Origin: DATKPC01 sp035524275
GTDB taxonomy: Bacteria; Pseudomonadota; Gammaproteobacteria; Burkholderiales; Burkholderiaceae_F
Length of the DNA: 64,000 nt
Assembly: GCA_035524275.1 (NCBI GenBank)
Contig: DATKPC010000097.1
Span: 1-64,000, forward strand
Direction: 5' to 3'
Part shown: in pieces, positions 50,741-59,029 of the stretch
Position numbering within the stretch: the first letter of the stretch is position 1
Layout of the letters: each line of letters starts with the position of its first letter
The notes under the pieces: model-generated
The model's database searches: none
What the model saw: the letters and a program-made list of their open reading frames with translations, nothing else
What the model was told of the DNA's origin: nothing
Position numbers and translations under genes: made by a program

Positions 50741-51958
50741 ATGACGGCCGAAGCGCTGGTCGGCGCGGTCATCTTCGACGGCGACCGGCGCCATGACGGA
50801 GCCGCGCTGCTGATCGAGGCCGGGCAGGTCGTGGCGATCGTCGCCGCGGCCGCGGTGCCGCCGTCGGCGACGCGCGTCGACCTGGACGGCGGATGGCTGG
50901 CGCCGGCGTTCGTCGACGCGCAGGTCAACGGCGGCGGAGGTGCGCTGTTCAACGCGTCGCCGGCGAGCGCGACGCTGGAGACGATCGCCGCCGCGCATCG
51001 GAAGTTCGGCGTCGCCGCGTTGCTGCCGACGCTGATCACGACGACACCGACGATCGAGCGCGCTGCGATCGACGTCGTGGCGCGCGCGGTGAAAGCTACG
51101 CCGGGCATCGCCGGGTTGCACCTCGAGGGGCCACACCTGGCGCCATCGCGCCACGGTGCGCATCCGGCGGCCTGGATGCGGCCGCTCGAGGACGACGATG
51201 TCGACCGCCTCGTCGCCATCCGCGAGACGGTTGGCACGCTGCTCGTCACGCTGGCCGTCGAGCAGGCGCCGCCGGCGCGGATACGCCGGCTGGCCGACCA
51301 CGGCGTTGTCGTCAGCCTCGGCCACAGCGACGCCGGCTACGAGGCGGCGCGGCGAGCGTTCGATGCCGGCGCGCGCGGGGTCACGCACCTGTTCAACGCG
51401 ATGAGCCCGCTACGGCACCGCGAGCCGGGCCTGGTCGGCGCCGCGCTTGAGGCGGGCAACATCTGGTGCGGCGTGATCGCCGACGGCGTTCACGTGCATC
51501 CGGCGGCGCTGCGCATCGCGCTGCGCGCCAAGCGCGGGCCCGGTCGCATTTTTTTCGTGACCGATGCGATGCCGACGGTCGGCTCGGACCTCGACGAATT
51601 CGATCTCGAGGGTCGGCGCGTCCGGCGTCGAGACGGTGTCCTCGCGCTGGACGATGGAACCTTGGCCGGATCGGACCTCGACATGGCCGCGGCGGTCCGG
51701 CACGCCATCGGTGCGCTGGAATGCACGCCGGAGGAGGCCCTGCGAATGGCCTCGCGCTATCCGGCCCGATGCCTCGGGCTGCAGGATCGCTTCGGCACGA
51801 TCGCGCCGGGGCGGCGCGCCGACCTCGTGCACCTGGATGCCGACTGGCGGGTCCGCCGGACGTGGATGGCGGGCGTCGCGAGCGCGCCCGCGGACGCTCA
51901 GCCGGGGCGAACCGACCCGGCGGCGAGGGACACGGCCGCGCGCAGGCCGAGCAGGTAG
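50741..51958 (+). CDS. nagA: N-acetylglucosamine-6-phosphate deacetylase
   Basis: Metal-dependent amidohydrolase that gives GlcN-6-P and acetate. The 405-residue protein shows APAFVDAQVNGGGG, LHLEGPHLAPSRHGAH (metal Glu), SLGHSDAGYEAA and THLFNAMSPLRHREPG (His ligands), VIADGVHVHP and FVTDAMPTVGSD with the catalytic Asp. ATG 50741 lies 22 bp after the kinase stop. The C-terminal end overlaps convergent aroQ by 61 bp and adds a Pro/Arg-rich tail beyond the usual family length. Confidence 0.93.
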   Translation: MTAEALVGAVIFDGDRRHDGAALLIEAGQVVAIVAAAAVPPSATRVDLDGGWLAPAFVDAQVNGGGGALFNASPASATLETIAAAHRKFGVAALLPTLITTTPTIERAAIDVVARAVKATPGIAGLHLEGPHLAPSRHGAHPAAWMRPLEDDDVDRLVAIRETVGTLLVTLAVEQAPPARIRRLADHGVVVSLGHSDAGYEAARRAFDAGARGVTHLFNAMSPLRHREPGLVGAALEAGNIWCGVIADGVHVHPAALRIALRAKRGPGRIFFVTDAMPTVGSDLDEFDLEGRRVRRRDGVLALDDGTLAGSDLDMAAAVRHAIGALECTPEEALRMASRYPARCLGLQDRFGTIAPGRRADLVHLDADWRVRRTWMAGVASAPADAQPGRTDPAARDTAARRPSR

Positions 51959-52350
51959 CTGTCGGCGCCGAAGCCGCAGATCTGTCCGCGGGTGATTTCC
52001 GCGAATACCGAGTGGTGGCGGAACGTCTCGCGGGCGTGGATGTTCGACATGTGCACCTCGACGATCGGCATCGCCAGGATCGCGAGCGCGTCGCGGATGC
52101 CGTAGCTGTAGTGCGTCCAGGCGCCGGCGTTGATGACGATCGCGTCGACCGTCTCGGCGTGGGCGCGGTGGATCCGCTCGCACATCGCGCCCTCGTGGTT
52201 GGTCTGGAACGTTTCGACCTCGACCCCCAGTTCGCCGCCGAGCGCGACCAGCCGTGCATCGATTTCGGCGAGCGTCGCCGTCCCGTACTGCTTCGGGTCG
52301 CGCTTGCCGAACATGTTCAAATTGACCCCATGCAGGACGAGGATTTTCAT
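51898..52350 (-). CDS. aroQ: 3-dehydroquinate dehydratase, type II
   Basis: Third step of the shikimate pathway. The 150-residue dodecamer-forming enzyme carries LHGVNLNMFGKRDPKQYG (catalytic Tyr and lid Arg), QTNHEGAM, INAGAWTHYSYGIRDAL, EVHMSNIHARETFRHHSV (catalytic His) and ICGFGADSY. ATG 52350 gives the standard MKILVLHG start; ATG 52359 would add three residues. It lies convergent to nagA, with a 61-bp overlap. Confidence 0.95.
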   Translation of the reverse strand: MKILVLHGVNLNMFGKRDPKQYGTATLAEIDARLVALGGELGVEVETFQTNHEGAMCERIHRAHAETVDAIVINAGAWTHYSYGIRDALAILAMPIVEVHMSNIHARETFRHHSVFAEITRGQICGFGADSYLLGLRAAVSLAAGSVRPG

Positions 52351-52441
52351 TGGTCTCATCTTCCGTGATCAGCCCGTATTTTCATGAATTTAACCGGGTG
52401 CATCGGCCACGCAAGCGCGTCGCGCGAACGCGGATCCGGAA

Positions 52442-52447
52442 TACAAT
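52442..52447 (+). promoter_or_regulatory. Candidate -10 box for the DMT transporter gene
   Basis: TACAAT in an otherwise GC-rich stretch, ~110 bp before the chosen start of the transporter gene. No clear -35 hexamer is seen at 16-18 bp upstream. Confidence 0.35.
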
Positions 52448-52552
52448 GGTGGTGTGTAAAACGTTTCATTGCCACCCGCAGGCGCTGCGCCCGGCACCGC
52501 GTCCGCGGCGAACCCCGGGTCGTTTCCAATCCTCATCTTCGCATCGATCCGT

Positions 52553-53464
52553 TTGTCGCCGTTGCAGCATCCCCGTCTCGCGATCGTTCTCGTCGTGGCT
52601 GCCGTCGCAGCTTTCGCCGCCTTCGATACCGGCATCAAGTTCGTCACGCTGGCGGCTCCGATCGCGATCGTGATCTGGGCGCGCTACGTGCTGCAGTTCC
52701 TGATCTCGGCCTTCACCCTCTTTCCGCGGCACGGCGCGGCCCTGTTTCGGACGCAGCAGCCGCGACTGCAATTTGCGCGCGGCGTGCTGTTGATGCTTTC
52801 GACGATCTTCTCGGTGCTGAGCCTGGGCGCGATGCCGGTCGGCGAAGTCACCGCGATCGGCATGCTGACGCCGCTCGCGATCACCGCGCTTGCGAGCCGC
52901 ACGGCGGCCGAGCCGGTCGACTCCGGGCGCTGGCTGCTCCTGGTCGGCGGCTTGCTCGGAGCGCTGATCGTCATCCGGCCGGACCATGCGGCGTTTCGCG
53001 CGGCGATGCTGCTTCCGCTCGCGATGGTCGGGTCCAACGCCGCGTTCCAGATCCTGACGAGCCGCGTCGTGCGCACCGACAGCGTCGCGACGACCCATTT
53101 CTATACCGGCGCGGTCGGTGCGGGCCTGGCGACGCTTGCGGTTCCCTTCGCGTGGCGAATCCTGCCGGCCGGCACCTGGCTTCTCGTCGCGCTGCTGGCC
53201 GTTTTTGTTTCCGTCGGCCACTACCTGCTGGCGATGGCGTATGCCCGCGCCCGCCCTGCGGTGCTGACGCCGTTCCTTTATTTCCAGATCGTCTTCGCCA
53301 CCGTGGCGGGGTGGGTCGTCTTCTCCGACGTGCCCGGGCCCTGGGCCTGGGTCGGCATCGCGTTGATCGCGGGCTGCGGCCTCGCCGGCACGCGTCCGTC
53401 GGGGCGCCGGATCGGGACCGCCGTGCCGGGCTTGGCGCGCGCGGCGGCGGGCGGCGAGTCGTGA
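52553..53464 (+). CDS. DMT-superfamily (EamA) permease
   Basis: About 303 residues with ten hydrophobic helices in two EamA repeats (RLAIVLVVAAVAAFAAFDTG; LQFARGVLLMLSTIFSVLSL; MPVGEVTAIGMLTPLAIT; second repeat from AAMLLPLAMVGSNAAFQILT to WAWVGIALIAGCGLAGTRP). Such carriers export or import small metabolites; the substrate is unknown. No ATG is available: TTG 52553 (MSPLQHP) gives the usual family length, with TTG 52562 and TTG 52469 as alternatives. Four bp separate it from the MFS gene, so they are co-transcribed. Confidence 0.85.
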   Translation: MSPLQHPRLAIVLVVAAVAAFAAFDTGIKFVTLAAPIAIVIWARYVLQFLISAFTLFPRHGAALFRTQQPRLQFARGVLLMLSTIFSVLSLGAMPVGEVTAIGMLTPLAITALASRTAAEPVDSGRWLLLVGGLLGALIVIRPDHAAFRAAMLLPLAMVGSNAAFQILTSRVVRTDSVATTHFYTGAVGAGLATLAVPFAWRILPAGTWLLVALLAVFVSVGHYLLAMAYARARPAVLTPFLYFQIVFATVAGWVVFSDVPGPWAWVGIALIAGCGLAGTRPSGRRIGTAVPGLARAAAGGES

Positions 53465-53468
53465 CCTG

Positions 53469-54689
53469 ATGCGATCCGGGTTGGAGCGCGGTCCGCAGAC
53501 CTGGTACGTCTACCTGATGCTGGGGTTCTTCGGCTTCGTCCTGAACCTGCAGGGCAATATCGTCCCGCTGCTGAAGTCCGAGCTGGGTTTGAGTTACCGC
53601 ACCGTCGGCCTGCATGCGAGCGCCGTGGCCGCCGGCCTGATGTCGACCGGACTGAGCGGAACGCCGCTGCTGCGGCGACTCGGCCGCCGGCGCGCGATGT
53701 GGCTTGGTGCGCTCGGGCTGGCGCTCGGCACGCTGCTGCTGTGTGCCGCCCGCGTCCCGCAATGGACGATCGCGGCGTGCGCCTTGATCGGTGCCGTCGG
53801 CGGTCTCGTTCCGGTCGTCGTGTCGACCGCGCTGGCCGACATCCATGGCGAGCGGCGCGACGTCGCCTACGCCGAGGCCAACGCGGCGTCTTACCTGTTC
53901 TCGATCCTCGGGCCGCTGGGCATCGGCGCGGCGCTGGCGTTGGGGGTCGACTGGCGCTACGCCCTCGTTGCCGGTGCCGCGCTCGGGCTGCTGGTCGTCG
54001 CGTGGTTTCGTCGCGTCCGGTTGCCGGACGCGCAACCGCTGGCGCAGCAGGCCTCCGCGCGGCTCGCGCGTGCCTACTGGCTGTACTGGTTGACGCTGGG
54101 CCTCGGTGTCGGCATCGAATACGGGATGCTGCTCTGGGCGCCCGAGTTCCTCGAGCGCGTCGCCGGGCTGCGACGCAGCGCGGCGGCCGCGGGAGCGGCC
54201 TCGTTCATGCTCGCGATGGTCGTCGGCCGGATCGCCGGCGGTCGGCTGCTTCGATCGGTTTCCGCGCCGCGCCTGCTTCGCGCGAGCCTGTGGGTCGTCG
54301 TGGCCGGGTTCATCGTCTACGCGGTGCTCGGCGACGCGCAACGTGTCGGTCCGACGATGGCCGCCGTCTCGGCGATCGTCGGACTTTTTCTCGCCGGGCT
54401 CGGTGTCGCGCCGTTGTATCCGTTGACGCTGGCGCTCGCGGTCCGGGCCGCCGGTCCGCTGTCCTCGCTCGCCGCCGCGCGCACGACGCTCGCGAGCGGC
54501 GGGGCGATCCTGCTGATGCCCACGCTGCTGGGCGGCGCCGCGGACGAGGTCGGGCTGCGCGGTGCCGTCTGGATCGTCCCGGCGCTGGCGGTCGCCGCCC
54601 TCGCGGCCGTCGCGGCGGCCGACGGCCGCGTCGCCGGGACGCGGTTTCCGGCGGCCGTGTTCCGAGGGCGACTCAGACGCGCTCGATGA
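53469..54689 (+). CDS. Major facilitator superfamily transporter
   Basis: 406 residues, twelve predicted helices. The cytoplasmic loop 2-3 has the MFS signature form GTPLLRRLGRRRAMWLGALG; the second half begins near LYWLTLGLGVGIEYGMLLWAPEF. ATG 53469 follows the DMT stop by 4 bp. It resembles FsrA/YfcJ-like sugar or drug carriers but no substrate motif is clear. The last 17 bases overlap the convergent thiolase gene. Confidence 0.87.
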   Translation: MRSGLERGPQTWYVYLMLGFFGFVLNLQGNIVPLLKSELGLSYRTVGLHASAVAAGLMSTGLSGTPLLRRLGRRRAMWLGALGLALGTLLLCAARVPQWTIAACALIGAVGGLVPVVVSTALADIHGERRDVAYAEANAASYLFSILGPLGIGAALALGVDWRYALVAGAALGLLVVAWFRRVRLPDAQPLAQQASARLARAYWLYWLTLGLGVGIEYGMLLWAPEFLERVAGLRRSAAAAGAASFMLAMVVGRIAGGRLLRSVSAPRLLRASLWVVVAGFIVYAVLGDAQRVGPTMAAVSAIVGLFLAGLGVAPLYPLTLALAVRAAGPLSSLAAARTTLASGGAILLMPTLLGGAADEVGLRGAVWIVPALAVAALAAVAAADGRVAGTRFPAAVFRGRLRRAR

Positions 54690-55911
54690 CGATCGCCGGT
54701 GCCATCCCGCCGGCGGCGCACATGGTCACGAGTCCCCGCTTCAGGTCGCGCCGCTCCAGTTCGTCGAGCAGCGTGCCGATCAGCAGCGATCCGGTGGCCC
54801 CGATCGGGTGGCCGAGCGCGATCGCGCCGCCGTTGACATTGACCCGCTCGCGGTCAAGCCGCAGGTCGCGGATGTATTTCTCGGCGACGACGGCGAACGC
54901 CTCGTTGATCTCGAAAAGATCGATGTCGGCGAGCGCGAGGCCAGCTTTTGCCAACACCTTGCGCGTCGCCGGGACCGGGGCGTTGAGCATCAGCGTCGGA
55001 CAGTCGCCGACGTTGGCGTAGGCGCGAACGCGCGCGCGCGGCTTCAGCCCGCGTCGGGCGGCATACGCGGGCGACGCGAGCAGGACGGCACCGGCGCCGT
55101 CGACGACGCCGGATGAATTGCCCGCGTGGTGCCGGTGCTCGATCCGCAGGTCCGGGTAGACGCGGCGGATCCAGCCCGCGTAGGTATGGCCATGTTCATC
55201 GAGCGGCGCCTGCGCCAGTGCCGCGAAGGCCGGCTTCAGCGCCGCGAGACCCTCGCGGGTCGTTTGCGGTCGCGGGTATTCGTCGCGATCCAGCGCGACC
55301 GCGCCATGGTCGTGCAGGACCGGCACCAGGCCGCGATCGAACCGTCCCTCGGCGATCGCCCTGGCGGCGCGTTGCTGGCTGCCGAGCGCGAAGTCGTCGA
55401 GCGCCTGGCGCGGGATGCCGTCGAGCGTCGCGATGGCATCGGCGCACACGCCCTGGTGCGACTGCGGAACGCGCTCGCGCAATCGCAGGTTGCCGGCGTC
55501 CATCATCAGCGGCTCGGCAGGGTCGGCGATCGAGCCGGTATACGACATCATCTCGGTGCCGCCGGCAATCACGAGGTCCTCGAAGCCGGCGCCGATCGAT
55601 GCCGCGGCCAAGGCCACCGCGGTGATCCCGGATCCGCAGAAGCGGTCCAGCGTGACGCCGCTCGCGCGCACGTCGTAGCCCGCATCGAGCGCCGCCATCC
55701 GGGCCAGGTCGCAGCCCTGCCTGCCGCGTTGCATCGACGTGCCCCAGATGATGTCGTCGACGTCCTCCGTCGCGAGGCCGTTGCGCTTCGCGATGGCGGC
55801 CAGGACCGTCGCCGCCAGGTGCTGCGGATGGAATCCGGCCAGCGCACCCTTGCCGGCCTTGCCGATGCCGCGTGGCGTCCGGCATGCGTCGATGATCAGG
55901 GCGTGCGGCAC
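54673..55911 (-). CDS. Acetyl-CoA C-acyltransferase (thiolase)
   Basis: 412 residues. Three thiolase signatures are intact: the acyl-enzyme Cys in TLDRFCGSGITAVALA, NEAFAVVAEKY with GGAIALGHPIGATG (His), and the base Cys in VTMCAAGGMAPA. It should cleave 3-ketoacyl-CoA or condense acetyl-CoA. It is followed on the same strand by nothing close, but the upstream gene encodes an acyl-CoA dehydrogenase, suggesting a shared acyl-CoA degradation route. Confidence 0.94.
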   Translation of the reverse strand: MPHALIIDACRTPRGIGKAGKGALAGFHPQHLAATVLAAIAKRNGLATEDVDDIIWGTSMQRGRQGCDLARMAALDAGYDVRASGVTLDRFCGSGITAVALAAASIGAGFEDLVIAGGTEMMSYTGSIADPAEPLMMDAGNLRLRERVPQSHQGVCADAIATLDGIPRQALDDFALGSQQRAARAIAEGRFDRGLVPVLHDHGAVALDRDEYPRPQTTREGLAALKPAFAALAQAPLDEHGHTYAGWIRRVYPDLRIEHRHHAGNSSGVVDGAGAVLLASPAYAARRGLKPRARVRAYANVGDCPTLMLNAPVPATRKVLAKAGLALADIDLFEINEAFAVVAEKYIRDLRLDRERVNVNGGAIALGHPIGATGSLLIGTLLDELERRDLKRGLVTMCAAGGMAPAIVIERV

Positions 55912-55985
55912 GGTGGGTTCCTGGTGGGTGGGGGCGGCGGCGACCGAGGTTTCCCGCGCCGCCGGCCGCTCGGGCGCGCGGGCCG

Positions 55986-57143
55986 TCAGCCGAGCTTCCG
56001 GTCGTCGAGGCCGAGCGAGCGGCCGATGATTTCCTTCATGATCTCGTTCGTGCCGGCAAAGATCCGCGTGACCCGCGCGTCGCGGTACATGCGCGAGATC
56101 CGGTATTCATCCATGTAGCCGGCGCCGCCGTGCAACTGGAGGCACTCGTCGATGACGCGGCCCTCCAGTTCGGTCGCCAGCAGCTTGGCGGCCGCGGCGT
56201 CCGCGGCGTCCAGTTCGGCGGCGTTGTGGCGCAGCACGAGCTGGTCGATCCAGGTCTGGTGGCAGTCGAGCAGCGCGCGCATCTCCGCCATCTTGAACCG
56301 CGAATTCTGGAAGGCACCGATCGGCCTGCCGAACGCCCGCCGTTCGCGGACGAAATCGAGCGTGAGATCGAACGCCGTCTGCGCATGGGCCATCGATTGC
56401 ACGGCGCACAGCAGGCGTTCCTCCGCGAGGTTGTCCGCGAGGTACGCGAAACCCTTGCCGGGCTCGCCGAGGACGTGCGTCTTCGGGACGCGGACGTCGC
56501 GGAAGAAGAGTTCGGCGGTGTCCTGCGCGTCCAGGCCCAGTTTCGCGAGCCGGCGACCGCGCTCGAAGCCGTCCGTCCCGCGCTCGACGAGGAACAGGCT
56601 CAGACCGTGGCGCGATGGCGGATGCGTGCGCGCGGCGACGACGACGAGGTCGGCCAGCGTGCCGTTGGAGATGTAGGTCTTGCTGCCGTTGAGCAGCCAA
56701 TGATCGCCGCGGTCCTCGGCGTGCGTCGTCATGCCGGCGAGATCGGATCCGGCGCCGGGCTCCGTCATCGCGATCGCGAGGATCGAATCGCCGCGGATGG
56801 CCGCGGGCAGGTAGCGCTGCCGCTGCGCCTCGTTGCCGAACCGCTGGATGTAGGGCGCGACGATGCGGCTGTGCAGCGAAAAGTAGATCCCCGGATCGCC
56901 CCAGCGGTAGAGTTCCTCGACGAGCACCTGTTCGTAGCGGAAGTCGCGGATGCCGGCGCCGCCGTAGGCCTCGTCGGCCCACATGCACAGCAGCGACTGC
57001 TCGCCGGCGCGGCGCCAGAGCGCGCGATCGACGCATCCGTGTTCGCGCCAGGCATCGACGTGCGGCGCGATCTCCTGCCGGGCGAAACGCGCGACGCTGG
57101 CCCGGAACGCCTCGTGGTCGCCATCGAAGATCGTTCGCGTCAT
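55986..57143 (-). CDS. Acyl-CoA dehydrogenase
   Basis: 385-residue FAD flavoenzyme that introduces the alpha-beta double bond of acyl-CoA. AIAMTEPGAGSDLAGM (FAD/substrate signature), WLLNGSKTYISNG, RRAFGRPIGAFQNSRFKMAEM, QLHGGAGYMDEYRISRMYRD with RIFAGTNEIMKEII are all present; the Glu in AGTNEI region is in the position of the catalytic base of short-chain types. ATG 57143 is chosen over ATG 57200. The thiolase gene follows after 74 bp. Confidence 0.94.
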   Translation of the reverse strand: MTRTIFDGDHEAFRASVARFARQEIAPHVDAWREHGCVDRALWRRAGEQSLLCMWADEAYGGAGIRDFRYEQVLVEELYRWGDPGIYFSLHSRIVAPYIQRFGNEAQRQRYLPAAIRGDSILAIAMTEPGAGSDLAGMTTHAEDRGDHWLLNGSKTYISNGTLADLVVVAARTHPPSRHGLSLFLVERGTDGFERGRRLAKLGLDAQDTAELFFRDVRVPKTHVLGEPGKGFAYLADNLAEERLLCAVQSMAHAQTAFDLTLDFVRERRAFGRPIGAFQNSRFKMAEMRALLDCHQTWIDQLVLRHNAAELDAADAAAAKLLATELEGRVIDECLQLHGGAGYMDEYRISRMYRDARVTRIFAGTNEIMKEIIGRSLGLDDRKLG

Positions 57144-57259
57144 CGCCGCATGCCCGGTTCGGTGGCCGTCACGGCCGTTCGATCCATGCAATGATCGCAT
57201 GCGCGTGCCGGCCTGCGTCGGGGGCGGCCGGCACGCCGTGGACGAGGAGGCAGGCGACG

Positions 57260-57400
57260 ATGCACATCGAAATCCTGACCGACAGGCCGGGTCCGCTGCA
57301 GCGCCGGCGGATCCGGGTGACCGGTGACGCCGTCCGGCGGCCGGCGCGCGAACTCACCGCGGCGCGCGATGCGTTCGACCGGAAGCGGGGTGCGGCGTGA
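57260..57400 (+). CDS. Small hypothetical protein coupled to the enoyl-CoA hydratase, 46 residues
   Basis: GAGGAGG lies 10-12 bases before ATG 57260, and the stop overlaps the next start as GTGA. The product is short, basic and Arg-rich (LQRRRIRVTGDAVRRPAREL) with no Cys or membrane helix. The ribosome site plus stop/start overlap favour real translation, perhaps mainly to couple the downstream gene. No family recognised. Confidence 0.55.
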   Translation: MHIEILTDRPGPLQRRRIRVTGDAVRRPARELTAARDAFDRKRGAA

Positions 57401-58212
57401 CCACGCGCGTGCATTGCGACATCGACGACGACGGGGTCGCGCAGGTGCGGCTGGCGCGACCCGAGCGGTTGAACGCGCTTGACGGGGCGATGTTCGACGC
57501 GCTGTTGCAGACCGCGGAAACCCTGCAGGCCGCCGCCGGGCTGCGGGCCGTGGTGTTGAGCGGGGAGGGCAGGGCGTTCTGCGCCGGCATCGACCTGGCG
57601 AATTTCGAGCATGTCGGACCGGGCGCCACCGGCGTCGACCTGGGCGCGCGCAGCGGCGGGACCGGCGCTTCGCTGACCGAGCGCACGCACGGCATCGCGA
57701 ATGGACCGCAGCAGGTGGTCCTGTGCTGGCGCCAGCTGCCGGTGCCGGTGATCGCGGCGCTGCATGGCGTCGTCTTCGGCGGCGGCCTGCAGATCGCACT
57801 GGGCGCCGACCTGCGCTTCGCGGCGTCCGACGCGCGCCTGTCGATCATGGAGATGGCCTGGGGGCTCGTCCCGGACATGGCGGGCATCGGCCTGCTGCGT
57901 GGCCTGCTGCGCGACGACGTCGCCCGCGATCTCGTCTATTCGGCGCGCGAGCTGACGGGCACCGAGGCGCAGGCCCTCGGGCTCGTCACGCGCGTCGCCG
58001 CGGATCCGCTGCGCGACGCGACCGAGTTCGCGCGCCGCGTCGCGCGCCAGAGCCCGTCGGCGGTCCGCGCGGCCAAGCGGCTGCTCAACGCCGCGTTCGA
58101 CGGCGCATCGATCGAGACGCTGCTGCTGGCGGAGGCGCGCGAGCAGCGGTCTCTGCTCGGCAGCGCCGAGCAGCTCGCCACGGTGCAGGCGCGGTTGAAG
58201 GCGGGACGTTGA
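57397..58212 (+). CDS. Enoyl-CoA hydratase/isomerase family protein
   Basis: 271-residue crotonase. RLARPERLNALDGAMFDALL, SGEGRAFCAGIDLANFE (oxyanion hole side) and AALHGVVFGGGLQIALGADL (second oxyanion loop) are canonical. The position of the usual Glu of the active site reads MEMAWGLVPDMAGI, where hydratases have E-x-x-x-G; here an Asp (PDMAG) may serve, as in dienoyl-CoA isomerases. GTG 57397 start, coupled to the small gene. It is divergent from the acyl-CoA dehydrogenase. Confidence 0.88.
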   Translation: MTTRVHCDIDDDGVAQVRLARPERLNALDGAMFDALLQTAETLQAAAGLRAVVLSGEGRAFCAGIDLANFEHVGPGATGVDLGARSGGTGASLTERTHGIANGPQQVVLCWRQLPVPVIAALHGVVFGGGLQIALGADLRFAASDARLSIMEMAWGLVPDMAGIGLLRGLLRDDVARDLVYSARELTGTEAQALGLVTRVAADPLRDATEFARRVARQSPSAVRAAKRLLNAAFDGASIETLLLAEAREQRSLLGSAEQLATVQARLKAGR

Positions 58213-58411
58213 CGCCGGAGCGCACGATCCTTGCGGGCGACCGGGCGAGGCGTTGATCTCGCTCCACGGTCCACGTCCGCCGGGTCGCCTACCGGTTCGA
58301 CAGCCGCTTCATCGCGGAGCGCGTCCTCGAGCGTGATGACGGCGCACCCGACGCCGGCCGCATGCGCTGCTGCGGAGGCGCCGTTTGTCGCGCCGCGCGC
58401 CCGATGAAGGT

Positions 58412-58924
58412 CTACTTCGCCGGCCCGAACGGGCTCTGCCCGATGTAGTTGCCCGGCGGATCGTAATTGCAGACGACGATGTCGCGGCCCGATGCCGTCG
58501 CCTTGCCGCATCCGACCTTCAGCGTGTTCCACCAGATGATCTGGGTGAAATGTCCGCACATCTTGCCGGCGTGGCAGCGGTTCGCAGCCGCGTCGTAGTC
58601 CGCGACCTCGCCGCCCCAGGAATCGACGACCGAGGCGATCGGGAACGCCTGGGCCGTGCCCCACCAGAGGTTCTCGCCGTACTTCGGGTCCTGCCGGTGC
58701 GCGAACGCGTTGCTGGCGGCCAGGTGGTTGGCCCAGTCCTGCGCCACCGACGCGACCGCGTCATCCCAGGCCAGCGGCGCCATGTGATAGCGGGCGCGCC
58801 AGTTGTTGTGGCGCATCAGCAGCGTGCTGCGGTCCTCGGCGCCGAGCTGCGCTTCGGTGCTGGCGCACGCCAGGAGCGCGAGGCCGGCGAGGACGGCGAG
58901 CGCGGACGGGCGGAAACGGTGCAT
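58412..58924 (-). CDS. CAP-domain (SCP/PR-1-like) exported protein
   Basis: 170 residues. The signal peptide has the lipobox-like end LALLAC. The CAP domain shows LMRHNNWRARYHMAPLAWDD (first His), YGENLWWGTAQ (Glu), CGHFTQIIWWNTLKVGCGKA (second His and signature) and VVCNYDPPGNYIGQ, with four Cys able to form two disulfides. ATG 58924 follows AGGAGA. Bacterial CAP proteins are secreted and of largely unknown role. 58213-58411 holds no gene. Confidence 0.92.
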   Translation of the reverse strand: MHRFRPSALAVLAGLALLACASTEAQLGAEDRSTLLMRHNNWRARYHMAPLAWDDAVASVAQDWANHLAASNAFAHRQDPKYGENLWWGTAQAFPIASVVDSWGGEVADYDAAANRCHAGKMCGHFTQIIWWNTLKVGCGKATASGRDIVVCNYDPPGNYIGQSPFGPAK

Positions 58925-59029
58925 GGCGGTCTCCTCATCGGATCCGACGGAGGATAAGGAGCGCCGGGCCGGCTGCAAAGCCTGCACCAACGGCCGCGTG
59001 CCGCGGCCGGCCCGTACCGGGAGGCGTCG

